From NCBI RefSeq assembly GCF_937616625.2, contig NC_065570.1, forward strand, positions 42,415,665-42,479,664: 64,000 bases of DNA, read 5' to 3'. Shown here in pieces: positions 1 through 12,288 of this stretch; within the stretch, counting starts at the first letter, position 1, and each line of letters begins with the position of its first letter. A program made the translations under genes and the position numbers. The DNA comes from Mercurialis annua (Eukaryota; Streptophyta; Magnoliopsida; Malpighiales; Euphorbiaceae). The notes under the pieces are model-generated. The model was not told the DNA's origin. It searched no databases and saw only the letters and a list, made by a program, of their open reading frames with translations.

Positions 1-68
1 AATTTATGGCCAAAACTACTACAGTTCTACTATAAGTGAGTTTAGTTCTTCTCTTCTTTTTTTATTGT

Positions 69-2160
69 TGTAACACCCCGTACTTTTTCGGTTAGTTCCG
101 ATGAACTTTCCGATGTCGTTTTGATTTTTCGGAATCGTGCTTTGGCTCGTGTGACTTTAGGTATGTCGTTTGGACTTGTTTGTGTGTCTTGGGCATAGGG
201 GATCAACTTTGAGCCTTGGAATCAAGTCGGTATGCCCTAGAGGGGATTTTGGCAATGCCGGGGGAATTCTAATTGTAATAATGTGTATTTAGAGAAAATT
301 AGTTTGATTTTCTTTTTAGATTAAAAATAACATTATCAATAAAATGTTTATAAAGGGTAAGTTTATTTTTCTTTTTAGACTAAAAATAACATTATTAATA
401 AAACGTTTACAAAGGGTAAGCTTATTTTTATTTTTAGACTAAAAATTATATTATTAATAAAATATTTATAAAGGGTAAAATTGTAATTGTATTTAAAAAC
501 AAAATCCTAATCTAGCTAAGCGTATATAGGGACTATTAACTATTCTTTATCTAGATACAAATAAGACCCGAAAAAAAAAGAGAAACGTCAAATTTCAGCT
601 AATTTAAATTGATTCTTCATCACAAGGTCTCATTCTCACAAATACTTTTGTGATTTATATTTTATTTGGGCATATATTGATTTTCAAATTCTTAATTAGG
701 TTATTACATTTTTAATTGCATATGTAATTGGTTGTGTTTTGAAATATTTATTGGGCACAATTTTTGATGATTCTTTTGTTTATTTATATTTGTTTGGATA
801 GTCCAACAACTGAGTCAACATTTTTTTTTATGTTTAATTGGACAAATATACAACCTGTAACCTAATATGAAAAGTTTATACATCATTTTTCCTAGTTCTT
901 ACGCGGCAAGTTTAGTAGTTTTTTTATTCATAAAATGTTGTAGAATTATAGTTTAGTCCCTAAAGTTTAAAATCTAACTCTTTATTCCAGAGGAATTTCA
1001 AATATAATAATCTACAGTAGCATATGTATGATGTTCTACTAATATATATGAGTTTGGAATTTAGTTACATATTTGTGTTGGTACATGTTGGCTTAATTAC
1101 GAATTTAGCTAGTTTTATCCTAAAACGCTTTGTTTACGGATTCGATGTTTTGTGATGACTTAGGATCTGAGTTGTTTTGACATTTTTGGCTATGGAATGT
1201 ATATAATCTAATTTTAGGTGTTTGGGTTTGGCGATTTGTGTTATACTCGTTTTGAACTAAGTGTTGTAAATGCTTAATTTTGGAAAAGCATGTTAATAGA
1301 TTCTGAATGTTTCTCTATGACATGTGTTATATCAATGTGATTATTAAGCATGCTGGGGCCGTCGTGTGTTGGATTTTGGTTTAATTGTTTATGTTTGTTC
1401 CTTAGGGACTTTTATCGAACACTTTTTAAGCATGATGCTATACTTGGGGTTTTTTAATATTAAATTTGAGTTTTAATGTTAAAGTTGTGTTCTCTTGTTT
1501 TCCAAATTGAGACTTTGGGTTAATAAAGTATTTCCAGAATTTTAAAATGAATCGATTTACTCTGGTTAGATATTTTGGTCGGGTTAGACTTGTGTCACCC
1601 GACATGTGAGGTTAAGCTTGAAAGTGGATAACTTGGCTAATTCACTACTCTGAAATTTTTAACTTGGTATTATGATTTTAAACTAAGTTATTTAAAGTGT
1701 TTTCCAGATTACGTTTTCAAAATGGGAACTCGGTTTAACTTAGCTAATGTGTATCTCTGGATATGTTTGAGTGTGAATGGTTATTTTACAGTGGTTTGTG
1801 TTTTGGCTTGCTGTTTTTGGTACTAGTCCTATGTGTATCTAGTATTCTTAGAGTTAGGGGTTTAATTGAGTTTAACTTATGTTTTATTTCTAGACCGATC
1901 GACCGCTCATGCTTCAGAGTCAGAACATTTTTAGTTGCTTGTTGAGCTTATCGGGGATATTTGCTAGCTTTGAGTTTGTATTACTATTTACCGCTTTATT
2001 AAGTAAATTATATATTTTGATATATATACTGTATATGAATGTTTTGAAAGAGTTTTGAACTCATCGAGACTGTGTGCACCAGTAAGTACTCTGCGATCAG
2101 CATAGAGACATCTTGCCTACGCTGGTATCAGCAGATTATTATCTGACCTATTCTGAAAAT
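69..2160 (+). mobile_element. Truncated LTR of a Tekay/Del-like gypsy retrotransposon
   Basis: It starts with TGTAACACCCCG, the LTR start shared by several elements in this window. Blocks around 1575-1640 (a cgggttagact...cccgaca segment) and 1890-2040 (tagaccgatcgac, cttcagag, accgctttattaagtaaatta) line up with the LTR that begins at 57643, in the same order and orientation. The right part and the LTR end (ctagcgccggtcgcg...gggtcgtgaca) are missing, so the LTR is broken near 2160. No coding sequence is expected; the short frame at 1763-1945 lies in LTR sequence. Bases 1-68 hold nothing recognisable. Confidence 0.65.
301..477 (+). repeat. Three tandem 59-bp repeats
   Basis: Three consecutive 59-bp units (301-359, 360-418, 419-477) each start AGTTT or AGCTT and end AAAGGGTA. 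They differ by scattered substitutions, so the array is old. It lies inside the truncated LTR, about 230 bp from its start. Confidence 0.85.
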
Positions 2161-3870
2161 TTGGTAGATTGTGATCTGATCTACTCTGTGATTGATTCAA
2201 TACTTATTCCGTAATGATTATATAATGATAGTATAAAAGAATAGTTTTGTTTTATAAAACTTATAATCCAATTATTATATTATTCTCTCTTCGTCAAACT
2301 TACCTTTTTTGTACCCATTTATAGTTTTATCCTCCTCCCAGTTTTGTATAAACTTAAGGAGTATTGGTAACTTATTTCTTGTATCTAAATAAATATTTCC
2401 ATTCGATAATCTTTAATATGTATTTTCCTTCTTTAAGTGTATTCACTCCGAATATCATATAGTTAGGCACCCAAACTAACTAAAATTATCTTTTTATTCA
2501 ACTTCCAAAACTAGGGTTTTAGCCATCTTTAGGCATTAAAACCAACGCTTAAAATCTGTCTAAACAATAACTTATCGCTTTAACATCTTCTGTGCAATAC
2601 CGTCAAAAACTTTCATTTTATTCTCAAGTCAAAAATAATACTCGTTGGGGTCGGAAACTGCCCACAAGTAGCCTTCCTAATCTGATTTTGGGGCTGCACT
2701 TGAAATTTTTGAATGGTTAGCTGGCTTAGGTAAGCATGTTTGCCTTCTTGCCCAGAACAGGTTTTACTTTTTCGGAGTTGAACCGAGCTTGTCGGTATTC
2801 CTTCTGACATGCCCTCTCTTCATACAACTAGCAAACTTCACGAAAAATCATCACAAACCCGTCCAAAACCACTTCCAAAATTGCTGTCTCTGCCACTTAT
2901 TATCAACTCAGAAGCTAAATTTCCAATCCAAACAGAATTCATCAAAACTCAATCAAATTTTAAAATCTTAACCACATCCTTAACTTGTATCACATTTTAT
3001 GCTTCCTTTTCCCTGGAGAATAATTTGTTTGGTTGTTTAGACGTTATTACACGTTTGTAAAGTAGGGTCGTCGTTCTGGTGTTCAAGATCGATATAAGAC
3101 TTCTCTTGAGACTTGTTTGTTCAAGTTTCGAAACGTTTCGTATCGCGTGATACTAATCGTCATCCTACAAACGCATATCCTTATATAGGCCTAACAAGGT
3201 GTTTTCTTTGTCCTATGACTTAATTTACAGAGTTAGTATCAAAGCTTACTTACGTCTAAAACTCATCCGTTTAAAATCACGTTACTTTATATATGTAAAT
3301 CATGTCATAATTGTGCACCGGTGTGATGACTTCTCTTATAACAAGAGTTACAATGGCACTCCTCTTTTCATTCCATACATACACAATGCATATGCTGCAT
3401 GTCCTAATAATGAAAAATATATGAATGTAGTGATGAAATTCTATTCGTGCCAATGGGACGCCTTTATAATTCGTGTCCGGGCACAATTATGTATTTCAAA
3501 AACATCTCATTTTAACAAATACATTTCCTTATATAAAACGGTATTTATGTAAGTTTCTTTCGACATAAGGCTCTATAAAAGCTTCTTATTTATAACGATT
3601 AACGTTCTATCGTTCACAAACTATATACATCTATTACATACAAAACGATGTAATCCTATTTGTCTGAGTTAGGCGTCGTTTGAAGAGCACGTCTTAAACG
3701 TTCTTTTCTGTACTAGATTAGCTCAAGATGTTTGATCACTGTTGAGCTTCTCGCGTTCGGATTTCACAATCTCCATTTCTGCTATACGGTTTATCTGGTT
3801 GTATCCAACCATAAGCCATTGCAACAAAACTCTGTTATTAAGAAAACGTCGAGTCACACTACTCATGGTA
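2161..3870. other. Unassigned sequence between two retroelement pieces
   Basis: I recognise no gene, LTR end or transposon terminus here. The segment lies beyond the gag remnant of the minus-strand element and is probably degraded internal or flanking sequence of it. Short frames on both strands (2613-3060, 3199-3552) have no family resemblance. Confidence 0.4.
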
Positions 3871-4857
3871 TCCTACTATACAGAATGCGGGCATTCTCGC
3901 ATAGTGACCCTGTTGGCCACACTCAGAACATACATATGTGGTAGCTCGACAGATACCCAAATGGTTCCTACCACACTGTTGGCATGTGGGGTTTGTAAGG
4001 CTAGAGCTTCCTTGCCCATAGCTAAAGGTTATTATCAATGCCCATATCGTTTATACGGGGCTTACGTTGATAATCTTAAGTTAATTAAACTCTTAAATTT
4101 GTACTCCTGTCGCTCGTATGTTTTGTTTATTGCTAGAATTCTCACAAGTTTGTCACCACTATCTCCAACAACAAGAATCGTCTAACTCTCTATTCGATGA
4201 TCACAACAGCTAAAATAAAAATATCTGTCTTAGGAATGTCATATTCCAATATCAAACCGATCTAACGGTTAAATCCAACAATTTTGGGGTTTTATGAATC
4301 TCTATCAGTTTCTAGAAAACACTTGAAACTTATTCCACCAATATATTATCTCCAACTACTACATCTTGAACCGTGTGTCTTCCACTTATCTTGTGCTTTC
4401 CTAAACTCAAGTGTAACCAATTGTTAACGAGAAATCACATGGTCATAATGCCTTAGTTGACTAATTGATTGGTACGTTCTATTCTCTTCTTTCGAATTAC
4501 CAAGGTATAACGTCCTACACAGCTTATCCAAAGATGTTCTTACTCCCAACTCATCATGACTCAGATATGCATCGTTATCCGGATACACGTTGTAGTACGT
4601 TGAACTACCCTAACTTCGCATATTATTAACTTTTGTTACCAAATGTTTAACATCCACATTAGGTTGTTACAGCACTCCCGGTTCCTGCACATTCCCAGCT
4701 TGATCCTCTCCAAGTTCCCCTTGACTCTGCCTCGTCCGCAACCTCTACCTGTCGGCTGAACTGGATCATATTCACCTTCATTACCTCTGGCCTCTTATAG
4801 GGCCTCGTTCACTTGATGTGCAACAGCACGCGCTCCTGTAGTTCTTTGCTCAGCCAT
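3870..4857 (-). pseudogene. Degraded gypsy gag with zinc knuckles
   Basis: Read on the minus strand, a start codon at 4857 opens MAEQRTTGARAVAHQVNEAL, followed by a stop and then a Gly/Arg-rich stretch (PTGRGCGRGR), as in the N-terminus of Tekay-type gag. Further on the reading is broken by stops and frame changes. Near 3984-3880 there are two zinc-knuckle-like motifs, CQQCGRNHLGIC and CSECGQQGHYARMP; the last cysteine of the second is lost. Gag packages element RNA through such knuckles in living copies. It lies about 680 bp downstream of a PBS on the same strand, where gag is expected. Protease and reverse transcriptase are not recognisable. It is not functional. Confidence 0.65.
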
Positions 4858-5539
4858 TTAATATGTAAAGTAATCTCTATGTGTTCCTTAAAACACAGTA
4901 CACACAAACCATCACCGATAAATTCTATACACGTGAGCAGAACCTTAATAATATCCTATTCCTTTAGGCTTTCTACGGCTACCGTTCATACTTTAAGTCT
5001 CGTGAGCATTCCTCTCATCATAGACTTTGTAAAACTCAAATATATATAATCATAAGGCATATATTCTACTCATATAAATCGATCACAAAGCTTGTATTTC
5101 ACTTATTATATAAGTCGTCGCAAACTTACATACCAATAAGCACATCACTTCCTGAGTGATCGCGCCGCAAAACAATACATATCTTATTGATCACATAACA
5201 TCCAATCAAATCATAATTACCATAAGTTGCAACGATATTCTCATATAATATGAGTCCCGAGGGTATATAACTCTTTGCAGACTACAAATACTCGAAAGCG
5301 TATTACTTACCCGAGTAAACACCAAATATATATAGGTTGGGCTCATGCACACATCTAACTCAAATCCTAATACCACATATAGGATAGGACATTTTATAAA
5401 ACGTTTGAAAATCGATGAAAACGATGATAACATTTAAAAGAAATGACTGGAAATCCCTATAATCCGCAGTAGTTCCTAGGTATTGATCGACTCTTTCTGC
5501 AATCACAAAAGTTTAATGGCCTAGAAACACTAAACCATT

Positions 5540-5551
5540 GCTCTAATACCA
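5540..5551 (-). promoter_or_regulatory. Primer binding site of the minus-strand gypsy element
   Basis: On the minus strand TGGTATTAGAGC follows the LTR end TGACA by 4 nt. It differs by one base pair of changes from TGGTATCAGAGC, the complement of the initiator tRNA-Met 3' end used by many plant gypsy and copia elements. Confidence 0.75.
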
Positions 5552-6231
5552 ACTTTGTCACGACCCAAATTTATGAGTCGCGACCGGCGATAGGGAATGG
5601 GAGTGGTAGCTCCAAAACCCGTAGCAAGCCAAAAAACCCTGTAAAATTTTTGCTTTACAAAACCAATTCATTTGTAAAAACAATATCATAAATAAAACAA
5701 TATTAAAAGTACACTTGACTCCATTTGAAATAAACATCAGAGTTAAGCGTATAAATGTAAGTACATAGTCAATAAACTCTAGTCTACTGCGGATATCTAG
5801 AATGAAAGTCTTTCTTTAAATCTCGTGTAAAGTGACTCCCGAGGAAGTAAAACTTCGGAAGCTTGCTTCTCCAAATCACCACTTACTAAACTTGAAAAAT
5901 TGGAGGAACAATGTGGTTAGTATAAAACTGAGTGAGTTCACGATATTACAAGCAAATATTACATAAAGTATGAAAGCATTTTAAAACCGCTTTATGTAAA
6001 ATAACGTCTTTTCAAATCATACTTGAAATTTTATTTAAAATTAACTGTAGTCTAAATAATTCGTACTTATGATCTTACTTTATTTAACTCCTAGAAGTTT
6101 TACCTTCAAAACGATCATGTAAGAATTTCATAATTCATATAGTTGTTTCTCATTCATGTTTGACAACTTTTTATTTCTTATTCATATTCGATATCTTTCG
6201 TTTCATGTTAAACTTCTTTAGCCTTACTTAT

Positions 6232-6384
6232 CTGACATCGATAGCAAAGCCGACCGATGTGTTTCCATTCACCTGACATCGATAGTGAAGCCAACTAATG
6301 TGTTTTCGATTACCTAACGTCGATAGCGAATCCAATTGATGTGTTTTCGTTCATCTAACGTCAATAGCGAAGCCAACCGATGTA
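6232..6384 (-). repeat. Four diverged ~42-bp repeats within the LTR
   Basis: Four units built around ACATCGATAGCAAAGCCGAC and a closing CGATGT. The first unit can fold because ACATCG pairs with CGATGT; later units have decayed ends. A related two-unit version, in the opposite orientation, lies in the LTR at 11281-14374 (13795-13860). Confidence 0.7.
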
Positions 6385-6711
6385 TCCTCAAATTTTATAT
6401 CATAATTATCGTTCTCGTATTGATTTTCGATACATTATACTTAACTTTATACTTTATTAATATGAGTCCTGAGGACTTATATTGAGTATTGATGAGTTAC
6501 AGGTCCCGAAATATATCCACCGAGTTACCTTGTATCTCGAAATTTATGTTTGCATATTCTATACTGTACTTTACTCGTTGCGTATATTGACCGGTTCAAT
6601 ATTTAGTATATAGTTCTTTTGATCCTTATTTGGACCATGACATGCAAATACAATTAAGAACAAACATCCAAAACACACGCACATATAGAATCTTCATTAT
6701 GTTTTATAATA

Positions 6712-7083
6712 GGCTTATCCCCTTAAAAACCCCTCACCTTTTACCCCCAATTCGTTTGCACCCTCACGTTGCAAAACCACCAAATATACCCAAATTACGA
6801 CCTTTCACTTTCAATTGCACCCTCAAGCATTAAATTGATCTATTTTCACTTAAAAAAATAGGTTTATTTTTGTTTTAAATAAAATATTAAGTCCTATTTT
6901 AAAATATATGCTAAAATTTAAAGTATTGATTTGAACATTTTTTAAGTGAAAAGAGGTCAATTTAATGCTTGAGGGTACAATTGAAAGTGAAAGGTCGTAA
7001 TTTGGGTATATTTGGTGGTTTTACAACGTGAGGGTGCAAACGAATTGGGGGTAAAAGGTAGGGGGATTTTAAGGGGATAAGCC
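6712..7083. mobile_element. Foldback MITE with a 9-bp target duplication (Mutator-like)
   Basis: A 372-bp element. The left end GGCTTATCCCC is matched by the inverted right end GGGGATAAGCC, and the inverted arms run for well over 100 bp, with the middle AT-rich. It is flanked by a perfect 9-bp direct repeat TTTATAATA (6703-6711 and 7084-7092). A 9-bp duplication with long inverted repeats is typical of Mutator-like elements. It has no coding capacity and is nested in the LTR 5556-9484. Confidence 0.85.
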
Positions 7084-8072
7084 TTTATAATACATATATG
7101 AATGTATTATATTTTTATTTTGTATATTATTCAATATTATAATGCATATAGAAATGTATTATATTTGTTTATTCAATATTTGATTATGGACTATGTTTAT
7201 TTTACCCTTCCCCGGTACTTTAAACATTCGGAGCATTTAACTAAGGTTTATGTTATTATCATAAACAAGCATTGCAAAACATACTAGTTATGGTTCTTTT
7301 CAACCTATAAACATATATAAAAAACCATTTTAAAAATATATACGATAAAATACTTTTCAAAACGAATACACCAACTCCTTTTCCAACATATATAATATAC
7401 AAGTTTTGCAAAACATATTCGCTATAACACTTGTCAACATATTATCCAATCATACAATATATAATTCATATATCCTTTGGTATATAAAATATACTCGGCT
7501 TTATGAATACTGACGAGTAATAAATTGTACTTACCACTTGCTATCCAAATTAACCCGTAGGTGTGGCACGTCGCTTAATTACTTGACTACTTGAATCGTT
7601 GGTCGAATAGCTTGTCGAATCTATAATAAAAGTTTAACGTTATGCTATATTCTATCGATAATCTAAACTTACATAAGCAAATCTCAAATTCCATATTCAA
7701 GTATGCAAACTTGAATTCACAACTATACCTTTTTTTTAATACTTTTCTTCTTAAATCACTCTTAAACATCTAACGTTTTCATACTTAATTACTTGACGAT
7801 TTTAATGCTTAACAATCTTGAATTCTTAAAAAAATTTAACCAACAAACTCCAAACTTAATCCTATATACACCATCTCGTATTAACTTATTCAATTCATAA
7901 AAAATCATTTTTTTTCACTTCTTAAACTCATTTGCAAAGAATTTTTGACACTTGATTAAATACATTTTCGACATTTGAAAAATTACATTTCGAACTCGGT
8001 CACGCAAACACCGGCATAGCCGCCGGTGTGTCCTCGCACGGCTGGCAAAGAACACCGACAGCGTGTTGCATA

Positions 8073-8250
8073 TTGCAGCTGCTTAACTGCTGCATATTAC
8101 AGCAGTTCTGTTGCTGCTTATTGCAGCAACTCAACTGCTGCATAATGCAGTAGCTCTGCTTCTGCCTATTTCAACAGCTCTGCTGCTGCCTATTGCAACA
8201 GCTCTGCTGTTGCCTATTACAACAGCTCTGTTACTGCCCCGACGTGTCCT
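8073..8250 (-). repeat. Cluster of TGC/GCA palindromes in the LTR
   Basis: About six units of roughly 27 bp, each able to fold: for example GCAGCA with TGCTGC and GCAACAG with CTGTTGC. Arm sequences vary between units while remaining complementary. Spacers read TATTGC, CATATTAC or similar. The block is GC-rich against AT-rich surroundings. Confidence 0.75.
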
Positions 8251-8787
8251 CGGCCACCGCTCTACACCGGTTAAATAGGCTTCGAAAACGCTTCATTTCA
8301 ACATCTTAATATTACATAATCTGATCTTAAAAATTACTCAAAACCATGTTTTGTTTTAAAATCAACAACACACAACCAAATGCATAAACCAATTAACTCC
8401 AATAAAAACCTTCCATTCAAAACCCTAACTTAACATATCAATCAAATTCATAATACCCATAATAACACCATCTCAAAACACAATTAAGTTAGTTGAAACT
8501 TGATTAATTAACTCTAAACATAGCTCAGTTTAATTGTTCTGTGAAACTATAAAAACCCTAACATTTTAAAACACCAAATTCAACCAATGTTCTAATTGTT
8601 TATCTTTAATTTCAGTCCTATTATGATGGTAGATATTTAATTAAGAAGCTTGATGGAAGAGACCGTCAAAAACGAGTAGAAATCGATTAAACCCTCTCCA
8701 GCGCTTAATGATCGCTCAAAATAAGAAAAAGAAGAAGGAAAGGATGTTAATGATTCCAGATTCCTAATTCATATGAATTCGGTATAT

Positions 8788-9012
8788 GAGAGATTCTTAG
8801 GTAGACTCGGCCTGCCACGTCATCCGTGTACTAACCTATCATAATATGACATGTCATTAAAATAGTGGCACTATTGTAATTTTATTTATTACTTTTTTAC
8901 ACTTTTGAATAGTAATATTACGATAGTGCCATTATTTTAATGATGCGTTATAATGTGATAGGTTTAAACCAAGGATGACGTGGTAGACTGAGTCTACCTA
9001 AGAATTTCTCTG
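8788..9012. mobile_element. Short MITE with 38-bp terminal inverted repeats
   Basis: A 225-bp element. Left arm GAGATTCTTAGGTAGACTC...CCACGTCATCC is matched by an inverted right arm GGATGACGTGG...GAGTCTACCTAAGAAT. The inner sequence is also partly self-complementary (AATAGTGGCACTAT near 8860, ATAGTGCCATTATT near 8925). A 7-bp direct repeat GGTATAT lies at 8781-8787 and 9013-9019, so the exact end is uncertain by one or two bases. It is a different family from the Mutator-like foldbacks. Confidence 0.75.
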
Positions 9013-9484
9013 GGTATATATATATTGTTGGCTTATTATCTATTTTAATCCCTTAACTCTTTAGTTAATTCTCAAAACTTGAATTCTTTATTTCACAGTT
9101 TTAGTGATCCAATAATCACTTTAACCCGACTAAATACGTATCGTCCGGAATTTTATTATTTAAAATGACCTCATAAATTTATTTAGTCTTACCAAATAAT
9201 TCTAAAAAAATTAAAACACGAGTTTTAATATTAGAATTATTATATTATGACGTTATACTTTATTTTTTAAAACTTTCTTAATATATCGTTTAGTCCTAAC
9301 CTTTTTTTTTGACGGAATTAAAATTTCAATATTTTTATTATTATAATTCGATAATTATATCAGCCTACTTAAAAATCCATTTTCCTTTAAAAATTCCAAA
9401 GTGTCTAGATTTCCGCGATTTTAGTCGCACAATCTAAGACACGTGGTCCATTCTATTAATCTTTAAAAATTGCGGGGTATTACA

Positions 9485-11280
9485 CTTCACCTATAGGGAT
9501 GTTGTGTGTCGGTCTTATGTTTAACTAATGCTATGAGATGCTGTTTTTTTTCACTTGGGTGATTTTTGTTGGTTATCATGTCTTATATGATGTTTATGTT
9601 GGATTGTTGTTTCTATTTTTTGAGATTGTCTTGTTTCATTCTTATGAATATGCGTGCTTGTGTTGTAGCTCAGCAGAATGTTGAGGCTGATGACGCAATG
9701 TCGATTGAGGTTGACCGGAATAAACCAGAGGTTCAGGCTGGTAGAGGTCAGGCTGGTATAGGTCAGACCGGTAGAGGTAGAGGCAGAGGTAGAGGGCGTG
9801 GTGTTGCGGTAGGTGCTCAAGCACCAGGTGTTCCACAACTGCCACTCGATGCTTTCGATTTCACAACATTGTTAGCTCGGATTGCAGCTCTTTAGAACAA
9901 TCAGGTGCAACTGCAAGCGGGTCAGGTCGCAATTTAAGATCAGTATGCCATTTTGAGTCAGCTAGTACAACAGCAGCAGCAACAACCACAAGCTGGTGGT
10001 GGTGTGATTGCAGGTGTCGGATCCACTAGCAAAGATCTAGTGTTGGCTTACATGAGGCTGAAGCCGACAGAGTTTGATGATGGTTCTGGAAATTCGCTGG
10101 ATTTTCTATAGGACGTTGAGCAGAATGCTCAGAGGCTTTAGGCTACCGAACGTCGAACCATTGTTCTCTTGACATGTCGCTGAGGGGTCCGGCTAAAGAC
10201 TGGTTTTGCAAAGTTATCCGACCTGTGATGGCTACTGCTTCTTGGGATTATTTTATGGCTAGGTTCAGAGAGTTTCTACCATTTTCAGTGACAGAGTGTC
10301 ACAGGGACAGGTTGCTGACGATTACTAGAGGCGATAGGTCGGTGTCAGAGTACACGACTGAGTATGTGCAATTGAGTCGGTTTGCCCCAGATCTACATAA
10401 TGATAAGATGAGGGTGAATGACCGATATGTGAAGGGTTTAGGCCCTAAGTTTTTAAGACTTCTAACTGAGACTCACCGAGACTTTACCAGTGTGGTGGAT
10501 AGTGCTTGCCGTTTAGAGGGTTCTCTGATGCAGTTTGGGGTTATTACTGATCCTTCTCAGGGTAAGAAGGTGAACAATGTTTTTCCTAGCGGTGGACAGC
10601 ATGGTGGTAATGGAAACTACCAATCGAGATCTTCTTAGTTCAAAAGTAAGAAGGGAAATGACAGAAAGGGGTATCAGCCTTATTCCTATAGTTCCGAAAA
10701 TAGTGGTTGTAGTCGTGGTTCTAGACGCGGAAATAGTAGAAGTTCTAATGTTCTGTTCTGCCATAACTGCAAACACAAACATTATGGACAGTGCCAAATA
10801 GCACCAGGTAGTTGTTACGCTTGTGGCCAGTCGGGTCATTTTGCTAGGGAGTGTCCAAGATTAGGGCAGCAGATGTCGTCAACCAGTGTTGCTCAGCCAT
10901 CTTATCAGTAGTAGAGACCTGCGTTTTCTCCATCGATGGGGTATTCTCAACCCACTACTTCTTTTGTGGCTAGCGGGTCCGTGGTTTAGGAGGACGGGGT
11001 TTTGGTGGCCGTGGCAACGATGGTCGGGGTACTAACAGTTTTTGTACTGGTCAGAGTTCACAGCAACAGGGTCAGGGTCAAGCCAGAGTTTTTGCTTTGA
11101 CTCCTCAGTATGCTCGTGCATCCAATGCAGTGGTGCTAGGTACTATTTTGATATCTTTTATAGATGCTTTGGTGTTATTTGATGTGGGCGCAACCCACTC
11201 TTTTGTGTTTACATGTTTTGCTGACAAGTTGGGTATGACACCATCTCGTTTGATTGAGCCTTTATCTGTATTTACACCTA
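9485..11280 (+). pseudogene. Gypsy leader, gag and start of protease, broken
   Basis: The fragment parallels the intact frame at 60914 from its leader (both contain cacttgggtga) onward. Recognisable in order: ADDAMSIEVD, a Gly/Arg-rich tract, FDFTTLLARIAAL then a stop, a gag core at 10174-10638 (SLRGPAKDWF, FREFLPFSVTE, GDRSVSEYTTEYVQLSRFA), zinc knuckle CYACGQSGHFAREC near 10817, and the start of protease with FDVGATHSF near 11180. The protease motif reads DVGA where the intact relative has DAGA. At least six in-frame stops and several frame changes make it dead. It is cut at 11280 by the start of another LTR. Confidence 0.85.
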
Positions 11281-11818
11281 TATAATACCCCGTACTTTTA
11301 GAAGTGTTAAGTACAATGCCATGTGGCTTAATGGTGAAATTTAGGTCGAGGGCGTTAAATTAAGTTAATATAAGTTTGATATAGGCCAAAGCGGATCTAT
11401 TTAAATTATTGTAAAATAATAATTTAAATTCGAATTTATTATTCATGAAATTGGATTTGAACGAGACTAAAGAAAGGTCAATAAATAAAAATAAAATAAA
11501 TGGCAAGTTCCGAGCTAATAAAATTTATGCCAAGTTTCGTAAAATAATATTAAGGAGCTATGATATAAATTTTATGGAATTTGGATATATATAATTTTAT
11601 GTATTGGCATTTAACAGAACCTCAATTATCAGAAGGAAATTAAATAAAATATAGGTCCGGGGTTAATAAATAATATGGCAAAGTCCGTTATTTATCATTA
11701 AGAAATTATCGTTTAATTATGAAATTGATTTGAATTTATTTGGATGAAAAGTGTAGGAGTTAAATTGAGTTGGAATTTATGAAGGACTTGAATGTTATAT
11801 TAGCCATTATTCCACTTC

Positions 11819-11826
11819 TATAAATA
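11819..11826 (+). promoter_or_regulatory. Probable LTR TATA box
   Basis: TATAAATA followed by a C-rich stretch (ccccactaacc), 540 bp into the LTR, fits a plant core promoter. Transcription would start about 30 bp downstream, which places the palindromes at 12.2-12.9 kb inside the element RNA. Confidence 0.55.
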
Positions 11827-12260
11827 CCCCCACTAACCATTAATCAATCATTTTCTCCATCTTATGATATAACCTAAGCTCTATTTCTCTCAACTTCCCC
11901 GCCACCTTCATCATTAACCTCACCATCTCACTTGCTTCCTTGGACATCATTCACGGTGGTAAGCATATCTCGGGTATTCGACAACCAATTCGGAAATTAA
12001 AGCTCAGTTTGGAAGCTAACTCACACATGGTTAAGGTATAATTTTTGGATTTGAATTTGTCTATGTGTGTGGTTGTTTTTATTGAGGTTTAAGTGGATGA
12101 ATTTTATGTTTTGCGGGTTGGTCTTGAAGCTATGTTTGGTTGTTGTTTTGGATGGTTGTTGGATGGTTTTTGACTGCATTTTTAGGTTGCATGTGGCGAT
12201 AGCATGTCGAAATGAGTACCGACAAGCTCGGTTCTGCTCCGAGGGGAAGAACCCGTTCTG

Positions 12261-12288
12261 CTCAGGCAAGCAAAACCGCTTGCCCGAG
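12261..12288 (+). repeat. GC-rich hairpin within the LTR
   Basis: Arms CTC-A-GGCAAGC and GCTTGCC-C-GAG pair over 11 positions with one mismatch around a 6-base loop. Neighbouring sequence has further short GCTG/CAGC words (12220-12330, 12836-12900). Confidence 0.65.

Larger units (their letters stand above)
5556..9484 (-). mobile_element. 5' LTR of a minus-strand gypsy element, with two nested MITEs
   Basis: On the minus strand it begins TGTAATACCCCGC at 9484 and ends GGGTCGTGACA at 5556, next to a PBS. Total length is 3929 bp; without the nested foldback elements (6712-7083, 8788-9012 and their target duplications) it is about 3.3 kb, long but in keeping with the other LTRs here. It contains a palindrome cluster (8073-8250) and a set of about 40-bp repeats (6232-6384). 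On the right it abuts the leader of a plus-strand gypsy fragment, into which it was apparently inserted. Confidence 0.75.

Noticed and set aside
8073..8250. CRISPR-like regular repeats
   Set aside because: The units are palindromic LTR repeats in a plant genome with unequal spacers; there are no cas genes.
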